DNA from: an uncultured Lachnospiraceae bacterium
GTDB lineage: Bacteria; Bacillota; Clostridia; Lachnospirales; Lachnospiraceae
DNA length: 64,000 nt
Direction: 5' to 3'
NCBI GenBank assembly: GCA_910579425.1
Contig: CAJTVL010000009.1
Span: 19,518 to 83,517 of the forward strand
Made by a program: the position numbers and the translations under genes. Below are positions 25,184 to 33,649 of the stretch, one piece after another; position 1 is the stretch's first letter; the number at the start of each line of letters is the position of its first letter. Below the pieces are notes generated by a model. That model ran no database searches. It had not been told where the DNA came from and saw nothing but the letters and a program-made list of their open reading frames with translations.

Positions 25184-25976
25184 GCCTGCTCCTTTCCTGA
25201 GTGATCACAAAACCATCCACATTGTTGCCGGAGATCCAGTAGGGATGGCTTTCGTCAATCTCGATCTGCCTCCCCGCCTCAATCTCCCTTTCCGGCCCGT
25301 TCCCTCTGTCCGGCATTTTCAGAAAGAAGATCAGAAATTCCTGTCCGTCCTCCGAAAAACGATAAGCCCTCTCCCCATAGGGGAACTGTCTGAGAAAATC
25401 AATATATTCCTCCAGAGTCAGCTTATTTTGCTCCATGATCCTGGCATGGGGAATCCCCACATAACGGAAATGCCAGGGCTCATACCCGATGCCCGTCACC
25501 TCTTCCCGCCCCCTGGGGTAACGCTCGATAAATCCGTATTTTGCCGCTTTCCGGCGGAAAGCGCCGCAAATCCCCGTATCGGGAAACTCCGGCCGGATAA
25601 AGTCGATTTCCTCCTGCTTTTGCCCCAGGTCAATGGCAAGCCCGCTCTGATGCTCGCTGTGTCCGGGATAGGCCACATAGGTTTCCGTAAATTCCCTCCC
25701 GTTTTCCTTAAGAGAGCTCTCCCAGATTTCCTCCTGCTCCCTGCCGGAGCGCCAGCCGCTGACCGGTACGATTCCCTGCCAGCCGTTTATTTTATTCATC
25801 AGATGAAAAAGAAGCACGGCCGCCCTGCGCTGCATGAGAATCCCGGGTTCCTGCTCCAGAACCGGAAGCAGGGATGCGCCCTGATCCTTCTCTTTATATC
25901 CATATGCCCGGTTTACCAGGATCAGACTGCCGGAATAAATCCTGCTTCTCTGCAAAATAATCTTTTTCATGCTCAT
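25173..25976 (-). CDS. vanXY: VanXY/VanY-type D,D-peptidase
   Basis: 267 residues without a clear signal peptide or membrane helix. Zinc and catalytic residues of the M15 family are present: 'SEHQSGLAIDLG' (SxHxxGxxxD, His109 and Asp116) and 'EPWHFRYVG' (Glu166, His169). 'VSGWRSGREQEEIW' is the usual substrate-arginine region. In D-Ala-D-Ser operons this protein removes D-Ala-D-Ala dipeptide and trims pentapeptide. The cytosolic form and its place between vanG and vanT favour VanXY over VanY, but bifunctionality is not provable from sequence. It begins 23 bases after vanG; a second ATG at 25970 is possible. Confidence 0.85.
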   Translation of the reverse strand: MSMKKIILQRSRIYSGSLILVNRAYGYKEKDQGASLLPVLEQEPGILMQRRAAVLLFHLMNKINGWQGIVPVSGWRSGREQEEIWESSLKENGREFTETYVAYPGHSEHQSGLAIDLGQKQEEIDFIRPEFPDTGICGAFRRKAAKYGFIERYPRGREEVTGIGYEPWHFRYVGIPHARIMEQNKLTLEEYIDFLRQFPYGERAYRFSEDGQEFLIFFLKMPDRGNGPEREIEAGRQIEIDESHPYWISGNNVDGFVITQERSRHGR

Positions 25977-25999
25977 CTCCCTGTCCCACCAATCGGACG

Positions 26000-27040
26000 C
26001 TAAAGCGCCAGCGCCATGATCTTATCCAAAACCTCCTGAAAGGAGTGCCCGGCCGCCTTCATCATCCCCGGATAACGACTGTGCTCCGTAAATCCCGGAA
26101 TGGTATTGACCTCGTTAAAAACCACTTCTCCCTCCGGGGTCAAAAACAGATCCACCCTGGCAAAGCCCCGGCATCCCAACGCTTTATAAACAGCCTTTGC
26201 GGTTTCCTTAATTTCCCTCGCTTTATCTGCGTCAATCCTTGCCGGTACATAAATGGCAGAGGTTTTCAGGGTATATTTCTCGGTAAAGTCGAAAAATCCC
26301 CCCGAGAGTTCGATCTCATCCACTTCCCCTGTCATTAAATCCACATTTCCCAATACGGCGCAGCCCACCTCGAAGCCTTCTATATTTTCCTCTACAATGA
26401 CCTCGTCATCATGCTGAAAGGCCAGCCACACGGCGGCTTCCAGCTCCTGAGGCCCCTGCACTTTGGTAACTCCATAGGAAGATCCCGCTTTCACCGGCTT
26501 GACAAACAGAGGATAGCCGATTTTTTCCGCAAAGGCTTCGACCTCCCCCGCGCTGCGCTGGCGGAACACACAGGCCTTTGGAACCCGTACTCCTGTAAGC
26601 CCTGCCAGCTTATGGGCTCTGTCCTTATCCATGCAAAGAGCCGAGGCCAGAACGCCGCAGCCCGCCAGAGGGATTCCCGCAAGCTCGATCAGCCCCTGAA
26701 TGGTACCGTCCTCTCCGTTCTTGCCGTGAAGTACCGGGAATGCCGCATCAATGGGCATCGAACTCATCCTGTCCTTCCCGAACACCAACAGCCTGTGCTC
26801 GCTCCTTCCGGGCGAGAGCATTGCCGGAAGGGCGTCCCTGTCATTCAGCCAGGTGTCCTCCTTGATCTTTTCCACATCTCCCTGAAAGTAAAACCAATCC
26901 CCTTTTTCGGAGATCCCCACCGCCACAGGCTCATATTTCTCTCTGTTTAAGTTCCTGATCACAGAATATGCCGATTCCAGAGACACGCTGTACTCCGAAG
27001 ATTTTCCTCCAAAAAACACCGCCACATTAAGCTTATCCAT
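26000..27040 (-). CDS. vanG: VanG-type D-alanine-D-serine ligase
   Basis: 346 residues, ATP-grasp D-Ala-D-X ligase. 'FGGKSSEYSVSLESA' (N-terminal substrate site), 'FPVLHGKNGEDGTIQGL', 'VKPVKAGSSYGV', the omega-loop 'EKYTLKTSAIYVPARI' (residues 254-269) and 'FNEVNTIPGFTEHSRYP' are seen. The EKY form of the omega-loop is that of VanG/VanC/VanE D-Ala-D-Ser ligases as opposed to housekeeping Ddl enzymes. AAAGGAG precedes the ATG. First gene of vanG-vanXY-vanT; the product lowers glycopeptide binding to precursors. Housekeeping Ddl is an alternative, made unlikely by the operon. Confidence 0.88.
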   Translation of the reverse strand: MDKLNVAVFFGGKSSEYSVSLESAYSVIRNLNREKYEPVAVGISEKGDWFYFQGDVEKIKEDTWLNDRDALPAMLSPGRSEHRLLVFGKDRMSSMPIDAAFPVLHGKNGEDGTIQGLIELAGIPLAGCGVLASALCMDKDRAHKLAGLTGVRVPKACVFRQRSAGEVEAFAEKIGYPLFVKPVKAGSSYGVTKVQGPQELEAAVWLAFQHDDEVIVEENIEGFEVGCAVLGNVDLMTGEVDEIELSGGFFDFTEKYTLKTSAIYVPARIDADKAREIKETAKAVYKALGCRGFARVDLFLTPEGEVVFNEVNTIPGFTEHSRYPGMMKAAGHSFQEVLDKIMALAL

Positions 27041-27088
27041 AATGATAGTCCTACTCCTTTCCAGCTTCTCACAATATTACTAATTTTC

Positions 27089-27121
27089 CCCGTTTTGCTA
27101 TAAAAATTATAACAAAACGGG
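27089..27121 (-). promoter_or_regulatory. inverted repeat over the vanG promoter region
   Basis: CCCGTTTTG (27089-27097) and CAAAACGGG (27113-27121) form perfect arms. Inside them TATAA and TTATA extend the symmetry with one mismatch. A minus-strand TATAAT (27106-27111) lies inside the repeat, about 65 bases before the vanG ATG; the -35 box is weak. No U-run follows in either direction, so an operator or leader hairpin is favoured over a terminator. Confidence 0.55.
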
Positions 27122-27299
27122 ATAAAAAACATTTTGATATTTTGCTTAGGATTACTTATTTTTTTCTTGGGGAAATATTAATATTTTACTGTGAGAGGTT
27201 ATAGTGACAAGCTGCAGCTTTATGTGTTAGACTTAACTCGTACAGACTTAAGTCCCCGAAGAGGATAAACTTTATCAGACTGACGACGGAGGATTCTCT

Positions 27300-28166
27300 A
27301 TGAAAATCGCAGTATTATCAGACATCCATGGAAATTTTGAGGCATTAAAAGCCTGTGTCAGTTATGCTCTGGAAAAAGGAGTCACTACCTTTTGGTTTTT
27401 AGGCGATTATCTGGGGGAATTTGCCTATCCTCAGCGAACCATGGATTATCTTTACCGGCTCAAAGACACATATCCCTGTATTTTTATCCGGGGGAACAAA
27501 GAGGATTACTGGTTAAATTACCGCAATGCAGGGGAGACCGGATGGAACAGCAGTAATTCGATCACCGGCTCCCTCTACTATACCTATCAGAATATTACCG
27601 CGCGGGATCTGGATTTTTTCGCGGGAATGGAAATTTCCCAAACCATAATGCCGGATGAAATGACTCCCGTCACGCTCTGCCACGGTTCTCCTTCCAGCAA
27701 CAGAGAAAAACTGCTTCCCACGGATCCCAATACCCGCCTTATTCTGGAACAAAGCAGCGCCCGCCTTATATTGTGCGGCCATACCCATATCCAGAGAAAA
27801 ATAGAACATAACGGCAAAAGGGCTTTGAATCCAGGTTCGGTGGGCTCTCCCATCGGTGTCCCTCAAAAGACGCAATTTATGATTCTCCATCAAAACGAAA
27901 CAGCGTGGGATGAGGAATTCCTGTCTCTGGACTATCCTGCCCAAAAGGAAATAGAGGACTTATACGCCGCCGGACTGGACAAAATCGCCCCTTATTGGTG
28001 CAAAATGACGATACGTCTTCTCCTGACCGGTACCGACTCCCACGGACTGTTTCTCCAAAAAGCCATGGAACTGTGCCGCAGAGAGCGGGGAGAATGCGTC
28101 TGGCCGGATATCCCCGAAAAGTATTGTGAGCAGGCTTATGAGTCTTTTACAAAGCAGACTGTATAG
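27300..28166 (+). CDS. calcineurin-like metallophosphoesterase
   Basis: 288 residues, YfcE/MJ0936-like. Metal motifs: 'LSDIHGNFEALK' (DxH, residues 7-18), 'FLGDYLGEF' (GDxxG variant), 'RGNKEDYW' (GNxE/D in place of GNHD), 'LCHGSP' and 'LCGHTHIQ'. 'ALNPGSVGSP' is typical of the YfcE group. It hydrolyses phosphodiester or phosphomonoester bonds with two metal ions; the natural substrate is unknown. GGAGGA precedes the ATG. Divergent from vanG, so the intergenic inverted repeat could affect both. Confidence 0.88.
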   Translation: MKIAVLSDIHGNFEALKACVSYALEKGVTTFWFLGDYLGEFAYPQRTMDYLYRLKDTYPCIFIRGNKEDYWLNYRNAGETGWNSSNSITGSLYYTYQNITARDLDFFAGMEISQTIMPDEMTPVTLCHGSPSSNREKLLPTDPNTRLILEQSSARLILCGHTHIQRKIEHNGKRALNPGSVGSPIGVPQKTQFMILHQNETAWDEEFLSLDYPAQKEIEDLYAAGLDKIAPYWCKMTIRLLLTGTDSHGLFLQKAMELCRRERGECVWPDIPEKYCEQAYESFTKQTV

Positions 28167-28199
28167 TCCACATTTCTTTATGTCTTTTTCCATACCGCA

Positions 28200-28547
28200 T
28201 TGTCAGAGGAGGAAGTCAACTCTGTCAGTACGGATAAAGATCAGGCCGGCCAGACAGAACATATAAAAGATCGGAAGTTTATGGAAAGAGTCGCCCGGGG
28301 AGAAACCGTCAATCTTTTTCAGAAGTTTGGAAGGGGCGTAAGTGTGGAGCTGTCTGAAGAAGGGCTTGCGGAACTGAACAAGAAGCCCAAGACAAGGCCA
28401 GTCTGGCTTGTGCTGTCTTATTCAGTTCGTCCAAATCCAGCGAATGATTCTGCTTTACTCCCCCTCAATCTGCCTTTTACCATGCAAACAAAGCCTTCCC
28501 CTTCAGTTTCAGAATCGCCTCGATCAGATAGTAATCCCCATAGATGA
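28200..28547 (+). CDS. doubtful ORF or gene remnant
   Basis: 115 codons from a TTG with no convincing ribosome binding site upstream. Residues about 20-72 look protein-like and are highly charged ('KDRKFMERVARGETVNLFQK', 'SVELSEEGLAELNKKP'). After that the sequence becomes low-complexity and overlaps the 3' end of the convergent GH88 gene. I recognise no family. It is best read as a fragment left after rearrangement. Confidence 0.25.
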   Translation: MSEEEVNSVSTDKDQAGQTEHIKDRKFMERVARGETVNLFQKFGRGVSVELSEEGLAELNKKPKTRPVWLVLSYSVRPNPANDSALLPLNLPFTMQTKPSPSVSESPRSDSNPHR

Positions 28548-29649
28548 TCGGCACTTCCGTATTCTCCCCTGTAGGATCATGATAAAAGAAGGTTCCGCCG
28601 TCCACGATGGAATCCTGCTCCGGATCCCAGTTATTAAACTTCTCGTCGCAGGCCCGTAAAATATGGAAGGCCGCTTTCAGATAAAGGTTCTTTTCATGCT
28701 CTCCCACATGCTCCGCCAGCTCGATCAGGCCGCAGGCGGTGATCATTCCTGCCGTGGAATCGTATTTCACGGGTTCCTCGGGCGCACGGTAGTCCACAAG
28801 GGGAAGCCAGTCCGAAACCGCCATATTGGAAATACAGTAATGGGCGCATCTCTTGGCGGTGGCCAGGAAGGACTCATCCCCAGTGTGCCGGTAGCTTAAG
28901 GCAAACCCGTAGACCGCCCAGGACTGTCCCCGGCTCCAGGAGGAACCTTTCTCAAAGCCCTGTCCCCCGGGATTGTCCAGAAACTCCCCGGTTTCGGGGT
29001 CAAAAATCACGATATGGTTACAGCTTCCGTCCGGGCGCACAATATACTGCTGAGCCGTTTTGGCATGGTTCACCGCAATCTGGGTATAACGGGGATCCTT
29101 GGTCTCCTCACTTGCCCAATAAAGCAGGGGAATATTCATCAGGCAGTCAATGATCATCCCACCGCTTAAGCTTTTCCCTTTGGCGATGGCTCCCATGTCA
29201 TCGTTCCAGGCACGGATGAACTTTCCTGCCAGATTATAACGGCCTGCCAGCAGATTTGCCGCATGAAGGCTGCGGCGTCTGGAATCCATATTTTTCGTTA
29301 TCCGGTAATTTGCCACAGAGGAAAGCAGGAACATAAAGCCCACATCATGGTGCAGCCCTTCAAACCCCTGTAAGGTCTCGTCCAATCTCTCTTCCACTCC
29401 TTCGGCAGCCTTTTTGTACGCCTCGTCGCCGGTGGCCTCATACATCTGCCAGAGCATTCCGGGCCAGAACCCGTTAGTCCAGAAGTAGATTCCACCCGGC
29501 ACATCCAGATCATGATACTTTCCGTCACGGGTACTGTAGGGAATCATCGTCCCGATTCTCTCGCATTCCTTTTTCATCTTTGCCAGCAATTTCTGATATG
29601 TCTCTTCCAGCCACTGCTCATTTGAAACTTTTGTACATACTTCTCCCAT
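28477..29649 (-). CDS. GH88 unsaturated glucuronyl hydrolase
   Basis: 390 residues, the family length. The alpha/alpha-barrel catalytic aspartates of GH88 are visible in 'LHHDVGFMFL' (nucleophilic-water Asp) and 'GGMIIDCLMNIPLLYW'. 'SSWSRGQSWAVYGFALSYRHTGD' and 'YDSTAGMITACGL' are further signatures. These enzymes remove the 4,5-unsaturated uronic acid left on oligosaccharides by polysaccharide lyases. No signal peptide, so it acts inside the cell on imported oligosaccharides. AAGGAGG precedes the ATG. Downstream of the Lpl-type importer on the same strand, 100 bases from it. Confidence 0.88.
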   Translation of the reverse strand: MGEVCTKVSNEQWLEETYQKLLAKMKKECERIGTMIPYSTRDGKYHDLDVPGGIYFWTNGFWPGMLWQMYEATGDEAYKKAAEGVEERLDETLQGFEGLHHDVGFMFLLSSVANYRITKNMDSRRRSLHAANLLAGRYNLAGKFIRAWNDDMGAIAKGKSLSGGMIIDCLMNIPLLYWASEETKDPRYTQIAVNHAKTAQQYIVRPDGSCNHIVIFDPETGEFLDNPGGQGFEKGSSWSRGQSWAVYGFALSYRHTGDESFLATAKRCAHYCISNMAVSDWLPLVDYRAPEEPVKYDSTAGMITACGLIELAEHVGEHEKNLYLKAAFHILRACDEKFNNWDPEQDSIVDGGTFFYHDPTGENTEVPIIYGDYYLIEAILKLKGKALFAW

Positions 29650-29751
29650 GTAAACCCTCCTTACATTCTGCTCGCCATCGCACGCTTTAACTGTTTTTTG
29701 CTATAGCTTTTTAAGCCTGTTTTCATTTTAACACAAAAAACAGAAATCTGC

Positions 29752-30642
29752 CTACCCTTTTACGCTGCCAAGAGTCAGACCTTTTGTAAAATATTTTTGT
29801 AAAAAAGGGTAAATAACCAGCAACGGAATGGCAGCCAGAAAAACCTGGGCTGCCCGGCCTGTCCGCGCATTCATCCTCTTGATCAGCTCCACATAATTTA
29901 AGGAATTCTGCTTCAGCAGCGCGTCAAAGTTCGTCAGAAGCGACTGCAGATACGTCTGCAGAGGATAGTTGCTGGTTTTGTTCATATAAAGGAGCCCTCC
30001 GAACCAGTCGTTCCAGTGGCCCACAATACAGAACAGCGTGACTGTAGCCACAGAGGGCTTCAAGACGGGAAGCCAGACCCGGAACAGGATCTGCAAAGGG
30101 CCTGCCCCATCGATCATAGCGGATTCCTCCAGCTCCGGTGGTATTCCCCGCATGAAATTCATCATAATAATCATGTAATATACAGGAAGCGCCCCCGGAA
30201 TAATCAGTGCCCAGAGAGAATCCAACAGGCCGGTGCGGGCTACCACCAGATAGGTGGGGATCATACCGCCTCCGATCAACATGGTAAGAAAAAAATAACC
30301 CACATATAAATTTCGCCCATGCAGCCGCTTCCCGTTTCTGGAAAGAGGATAGGCCGTGATCACCGTCATGACCACATTGACCAGAACCCCAACCAGCACG
30401 CGCAGGATGGAAATCCCAAAGGAACGGAGAAACTGGGGATCCTTCATGGCAAATTCATAAGAGCTTAAGGTAAACTGTACCGGCCAGAACAAAACACTTC
30501 CGGCAGAAACAGCGTTGCTGCTGCTCAGTGACAGGGCGAACACATGTAGTACGGGCAAAAGGCACAACAGCCCCATGAGGATCAGCAGCACCGTATTGAT
30601 CACTGTAAAAAGCCGGGAACCAAAGGTTTTATTTTGTATCAT
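29752..30642 (-). CDS. LplC-type ABC sugar permease
   Basis: 296 residues, six hydrophobic segments. The EAA loop 'EESAMIDGAGPLQILFRVWLPVLKPS' and the C-terminal 'YPFLQKYFTKGLTLGSVKG' ending are diagnostic of the LplC/YtcP branch of carbohydrate uptake 1 transporters. It pairs with the LplB-type permease 12 bases upstream. Like other LplABC systems, no ATPase is encoded nearby, so a shared MsmX-type ATPase elsewhere is expected. Confidence 0.9.
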   Translation of the reverse strand: MIQNKTFGSRLFTVINTVLLILMGLLCLLPVLHVFALSLSSSNAVSAGSVLFWPVQFTLSSYEFAMKDPQFLRSFGISILRVLVGVLVNVVMTVITAYPLSRNGKRLHGRNLYVGYFFLTMLIGGGMIPTYLVVARTGLLDSLWALIIPGALPVYYMIIMMNFMRGIPPELEESAMIDGAGPLQILFRVWLPVLKPSVATVTLFCIVGHWNDWFGGLLYMNKTSNYPLQTYLQSLLTNFDALLKQNSLNYVELIKRMNARTGRAAQVFLAAIPLLVIYPFLQKYFTKGLTLGSVKG

Positions 30643-30654
30643 TTGTCATACCTC

Positions 30655-31596
30655 CTACAGAATCCTGTAACCGGCAAACTTATCCGCAGCCCAATAGGAA
30701 ACGGAGATCAGAAAGCAGGAAATCACGGATTTAAACAGGCCTACTGCCGTGCCGAAGGAATACTGGGCCTCGATCATTCCCAGGCGATACATATAGGTGT
30801 CAATAATATCCCCCGTCTGATAGACGGAAGGACTGTACAGATTGTAAATCTGCTCAAATCCCGCATTCAGCAGGCTTCCCAAGGAAAGCAGGGACATAAG
30901 GATAATGGTGGGAGCGATTGCGGGCAGGGTCACATGCCAGATCCGCCGAAAGCGCCCGGCTCCGTCCAGAGCTGCGGCCTCGTAAAGGCCCGGATCCACA
31001 CTGGTGAGCGCTGCCAGATAAATAATCGCGCCGTAGCCGAAATTTTTCCAGATATCGCTGATAATCATGGTCCAGGGGAACACCTTCGGGTTTCCCAGAA
31101 AGGAGACCGGTTTCGCCCCGAAAAGACCTGTGATCTGGTTCAGCAGACCGTCCGTGGAGAGAATGTCGATCAGCATTCCCGCCAGCACCACCCAAGAAAG
31201 GAAATTGGGAATATAAGCCACCGTCTGTACCGAGCGCTTGAGCGTGGAGCATTTCACCTCGTTAAGCATCAGCGCAAAGAGAATCGAGACGATCTGTGTC
31301 AGAACCAGCTTGAACACGGCAATATACAGGGTATTTCCGATGGTACGCACAAAGTTGGGCTGCCGAAAGAGAAATTCAAAATTGGAAAGCCCCACCCAAG
31401 GGGAAGAAAATCCCGTGGCGGGAGCGAATTTCTGAAACGCAATCACAATGCCGTAGAGCGGGATATAGCTGTAGATAAAAACAACGATCACAGCAGGCAG
31501 CAGGATGAGATGAAGCTGCCATTCCTTGGACTCCAGGAATTTTTTCCAGGTAAATTTTTCCCTTGCCGGAGCGTTTTTGTTTGATTTTGACTTCAT
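30655..31596 (-). CDS. LplB-type ABC sugar permease
   Basis: 313 residues from the ATG at 31596 (TGGAGG ahead); the frame is open to 31665 but that part is not conserved. Six hydrophobic segments, 'YIPLYGIVIAFQKFAP' near the N-terminus and EAA loop 'YEAAALDGAGRFRRIWHVTLPAIAP' are LplB features. It forms the heterodimeric channel with the downstream LplC-type permease and receives substrate from the lipoprotein encoded 87 bases upstream. Confidence 0.9.
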   Translation of the reverse strand: MKSKSNKNAPAREKFTWKKFLESKEWQLHLILLPAVIVVFIYSYIPLYGIVIAFQKFAPATGFSSPWVGLSNFEFLFRQPNFVRTIGNTLYIAVFKLVLTQIVSILFALMLNEVKCSTLKRSVQTVAYIPNFLSWVVLAGMLIDILSTDGLLNQITGLFGAKPVSFLGNPKVFPWTMIISDIWKNFGYGAIIYLAALTSVDPGLYEAAALDGAGRFRRIWHVTLPAIAPTIILMSLLSLGSLLNAGFEQIYNLYSPSVYQTGDIIDTYMYRLGMIEAQYSFGTAVGLFKSVISCFLISVSYWAADKFAGYRIL

Positions 31597-31683
31597 AAAA
31601 TACCTCCATAGCAGGAACCCGGGCGAAGCGGCCTTTCGCCCACCGCCCGGGTTCCTGTCAGGCACACAGGCCCGCTGAAATGA

Positions 31684-33378
31684 TTATTCCTTGTACATCT
31701 CATTTACGGCCTGAATCACCGTATCGCCGCCTGCCGTGCGCCAGTTACTCACCAGCTCATCAAAGTAGGAAACGTCCTCGTCGCCGATGATGATCTTCGT
31801 AAAGCCTTCTGTAAGAATATCGTCCAGGGTGGAGCCATAGGTGTCCATCTCCTCCGGGGTCAGTCCCCAGATAGCGTTGAGCTGATAGCGCTTCTCATTC
31901 AGGATATTTATCGCCAGCCGAAATGCCGCGAACTCTCCTGCGCCGTGTTGCAAATAATCCCCCAGTCCAGATGGATCCTGATCATCGATCCACTTTTTGG
32001 CGCCGATATATTTCTGAGAAGCCGTCCCCAGAGTGATGGAGTCAGGATCATTGTTCTCGATGGCATAGGTCACCTGCTCCAGGTTCTGATCCTCCACGGT
32101 GGTATCCTGAATACGGAAAGGGGTAATGTGGGCATAATCGCCATATGTCGTATCTGCAAGGAGGAATTTTGCCTCCTCATCCGCATCAGGATTAAAGAAT
32201 GCATCCGCATAGAAATTGATCAGTTTGATCACAGCCTCGGGATGCTCGCAGTCCTTGCTCACAACGGTATATCCTCGATTGGTATAAGAGATGGGATACA
32301 AAACATCCTGAGTAGCCTTTGGAAGCTCATAGGGATAAAAAATTGCTTCCGGACCATTCTGCTTGACAACATCTGCCCCCGGGTTGTAGCCCCACCACTG
32401 CTGGAATACCTCCACGCCGATGGAACCATCAATGACGCCGTTGTTCATGGCAGTCATATCGTAAGTAGTAAAGTTTGGATCAATCAGGCCATCCTCATAC
32501 CACTTGGCAAAGGCAGCCAGTGCCTCCTTCATCTCAGGCTGGATCGCGCCGGGCTCCATGGTCCCGTCCTCCTTGGTAATCCAGATATCGGGCTGGGCTC
32601 CCCAGGCAAGAGCCAGGGATTTGAAGGTGTACAGCGTCTTATCGGCAGCCAACCCCCATCCGCCGTAGGCATTTTGGAAGGTGGTCATAATATTGACCAG
32701 ATCGTCTATGGTTTTCGGCGCTTCCAGGTTCTGCTCCTGCATCCAGTCGCTGCGCAGCCACACATAGTAAGGGTTACTACTCCAGCCGTAATGCATCTGG
32801 GTCACGCCGTACATTTTCCCGTCGATGTACCCTGTATTAAAGGTGTCGGGATCCTGCTTTGCAATAGATTTTACCAGGTCGGAGGCATACTCCTCAAAAT
32901 AGGGAGTCATATCCAGAAGCAGATCCGCATCCACAAGCTCCTTGAGCTGGCGCAGGGAGGTTGCAGTAAAGGCGTCCGGAATAGACTTGGAAACGATAGC
33001 CATGTTGAGCTTGGTGTTATAGGAATCGCCGTCATTGGTGTACCACTCTGTCTTCACATCCACATTGAACCGCTCCTTATACTGGCGGGTCCACCAGTTA
33101 TCCTCGGCACTCTCCCCGTTGGGATAAGGCTGGCTGCTCCCCACGTTGGCAATGGTCAGGGTAATGGGTTCCTCTGATTCCTGTGCCTGCGGTTCTGACT
33201 GCTCCGTATCCTCTGCAGCCCCCGGCCCGGACTGGGATTCCTGTCCGTTCTCCTGGGACTGGCTGGCGGACGCGCCAGAGTCTGTGCCCGAACCTGCGTC
33301 CGTGCCGGAACCTCCACAGGCCGTGGCAGAGAGAAACAGCGCGCCCATCAAAATCAGCGATAAAAATCTTTTCTTCAT
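31684..33378 (-). CDS. LplA-type extracellular sugar-binding lipoprotein
   Basis: 564 residues. Signal peptide with lipobox ending at Cys21 ('SATAC'), then a Ser/Gln/Glu-rich tether (about 22-75) and a type-1 solute-binding fold with 'TLTIANVGSSQPYPNGE', 'WAQ..'-like 'GYNPGADVVKQNGP' and the usual C-terminal 'LNEKRYQLNAIWGLTPEEMDTYGSTLDDI'. This long LplA family binds oligosaccharides and delivers them to the LplBC permeases. AGGAG precedes the ATG. First gene of the importer operon, divergent from the YesMN pair that probably controls it. Confidence 0.9.
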   Translation of the reverse strand: MKKRFLSLILMGALFLSATACGGSGTDAGSGTDSGASASQSQENGQESQSGPGAAEDTEQSEPQAQESEEPITLTIANVGSSQPYPNGESAEDNWWTRQYKERFNVDVKTEWYTNDGDSYNTKLNMAIVSKSIPDAFTATSLRQLKELVDADLLLDMTPYFEEYASDLVKSIAKQDPDTFNTGYIDGKMYGVTQMHYGWSSNPYYVWLRSDWMQEQNLEAPKTIDDLVNIMTTFQNAYGGWGLAADKTLYTFKSLALAWGAQPDIWITKEDGTMEPGAIQPEMKEALAAFAKWYEDGLIDPNFTTYDMTAMNNGVIDGSIGVEVFQQWWGYNPGADVVKQNGPEAIFYPYELPKATQDVLYPISYTNRGYTVVSKDCEHPEAVIKLINFYADAFFNPDADEEAKFLLADTTYGDYAHITPFRIQDTTVEDQNLEQVTYAIENNDPDSITLGTASQKYIGAKKWIDDQDPSGLGDYLQHGAGEFAAFRLAINILNEKRYQLNAIWGLTPEEMDTYGSTLDDILTEGFTKIIIGDEDVSYFDELVSNWRTAGGDTVIQAVNEMYKE

Positions 33379-33426
33379 AAAGTCATCTCCTTTACATTAA
33401 AAAATGTTGTTCAAACTGCTGTAAAA

Positions 33427-33456
33427 ATCATAGCATGTTCTTTTTTCGTACCGCAA
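33427..33456 (-). promoter_or_regulatory. promoter of the lplA-type importer operon
   Basis: On the minus strand TTGCGG (33451-33456), an 18-base spacer and TATGAT (33427-33432), about 50 bases before the start of the binding-protein gene. The -35 box is weak, consistent with an activated promoter. Confidence 0.45.
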
Positions 33457-33649
33457 TTGTAAACATCTGACATTTTTATAATCTGATGACTTTGTTGTAT
33501 AAAATGCCTATTTTTCAATCTTATGCACTTGAATTTTTATATATTTTATCGTATTTTATAAAAACAGACATATTTCATTTCCTTAATTTACAGTGTACTC
33601 TTAAATACATATGTCCGTCGGGGCTGAACGTCCTGGAAAGGGGGATTAA

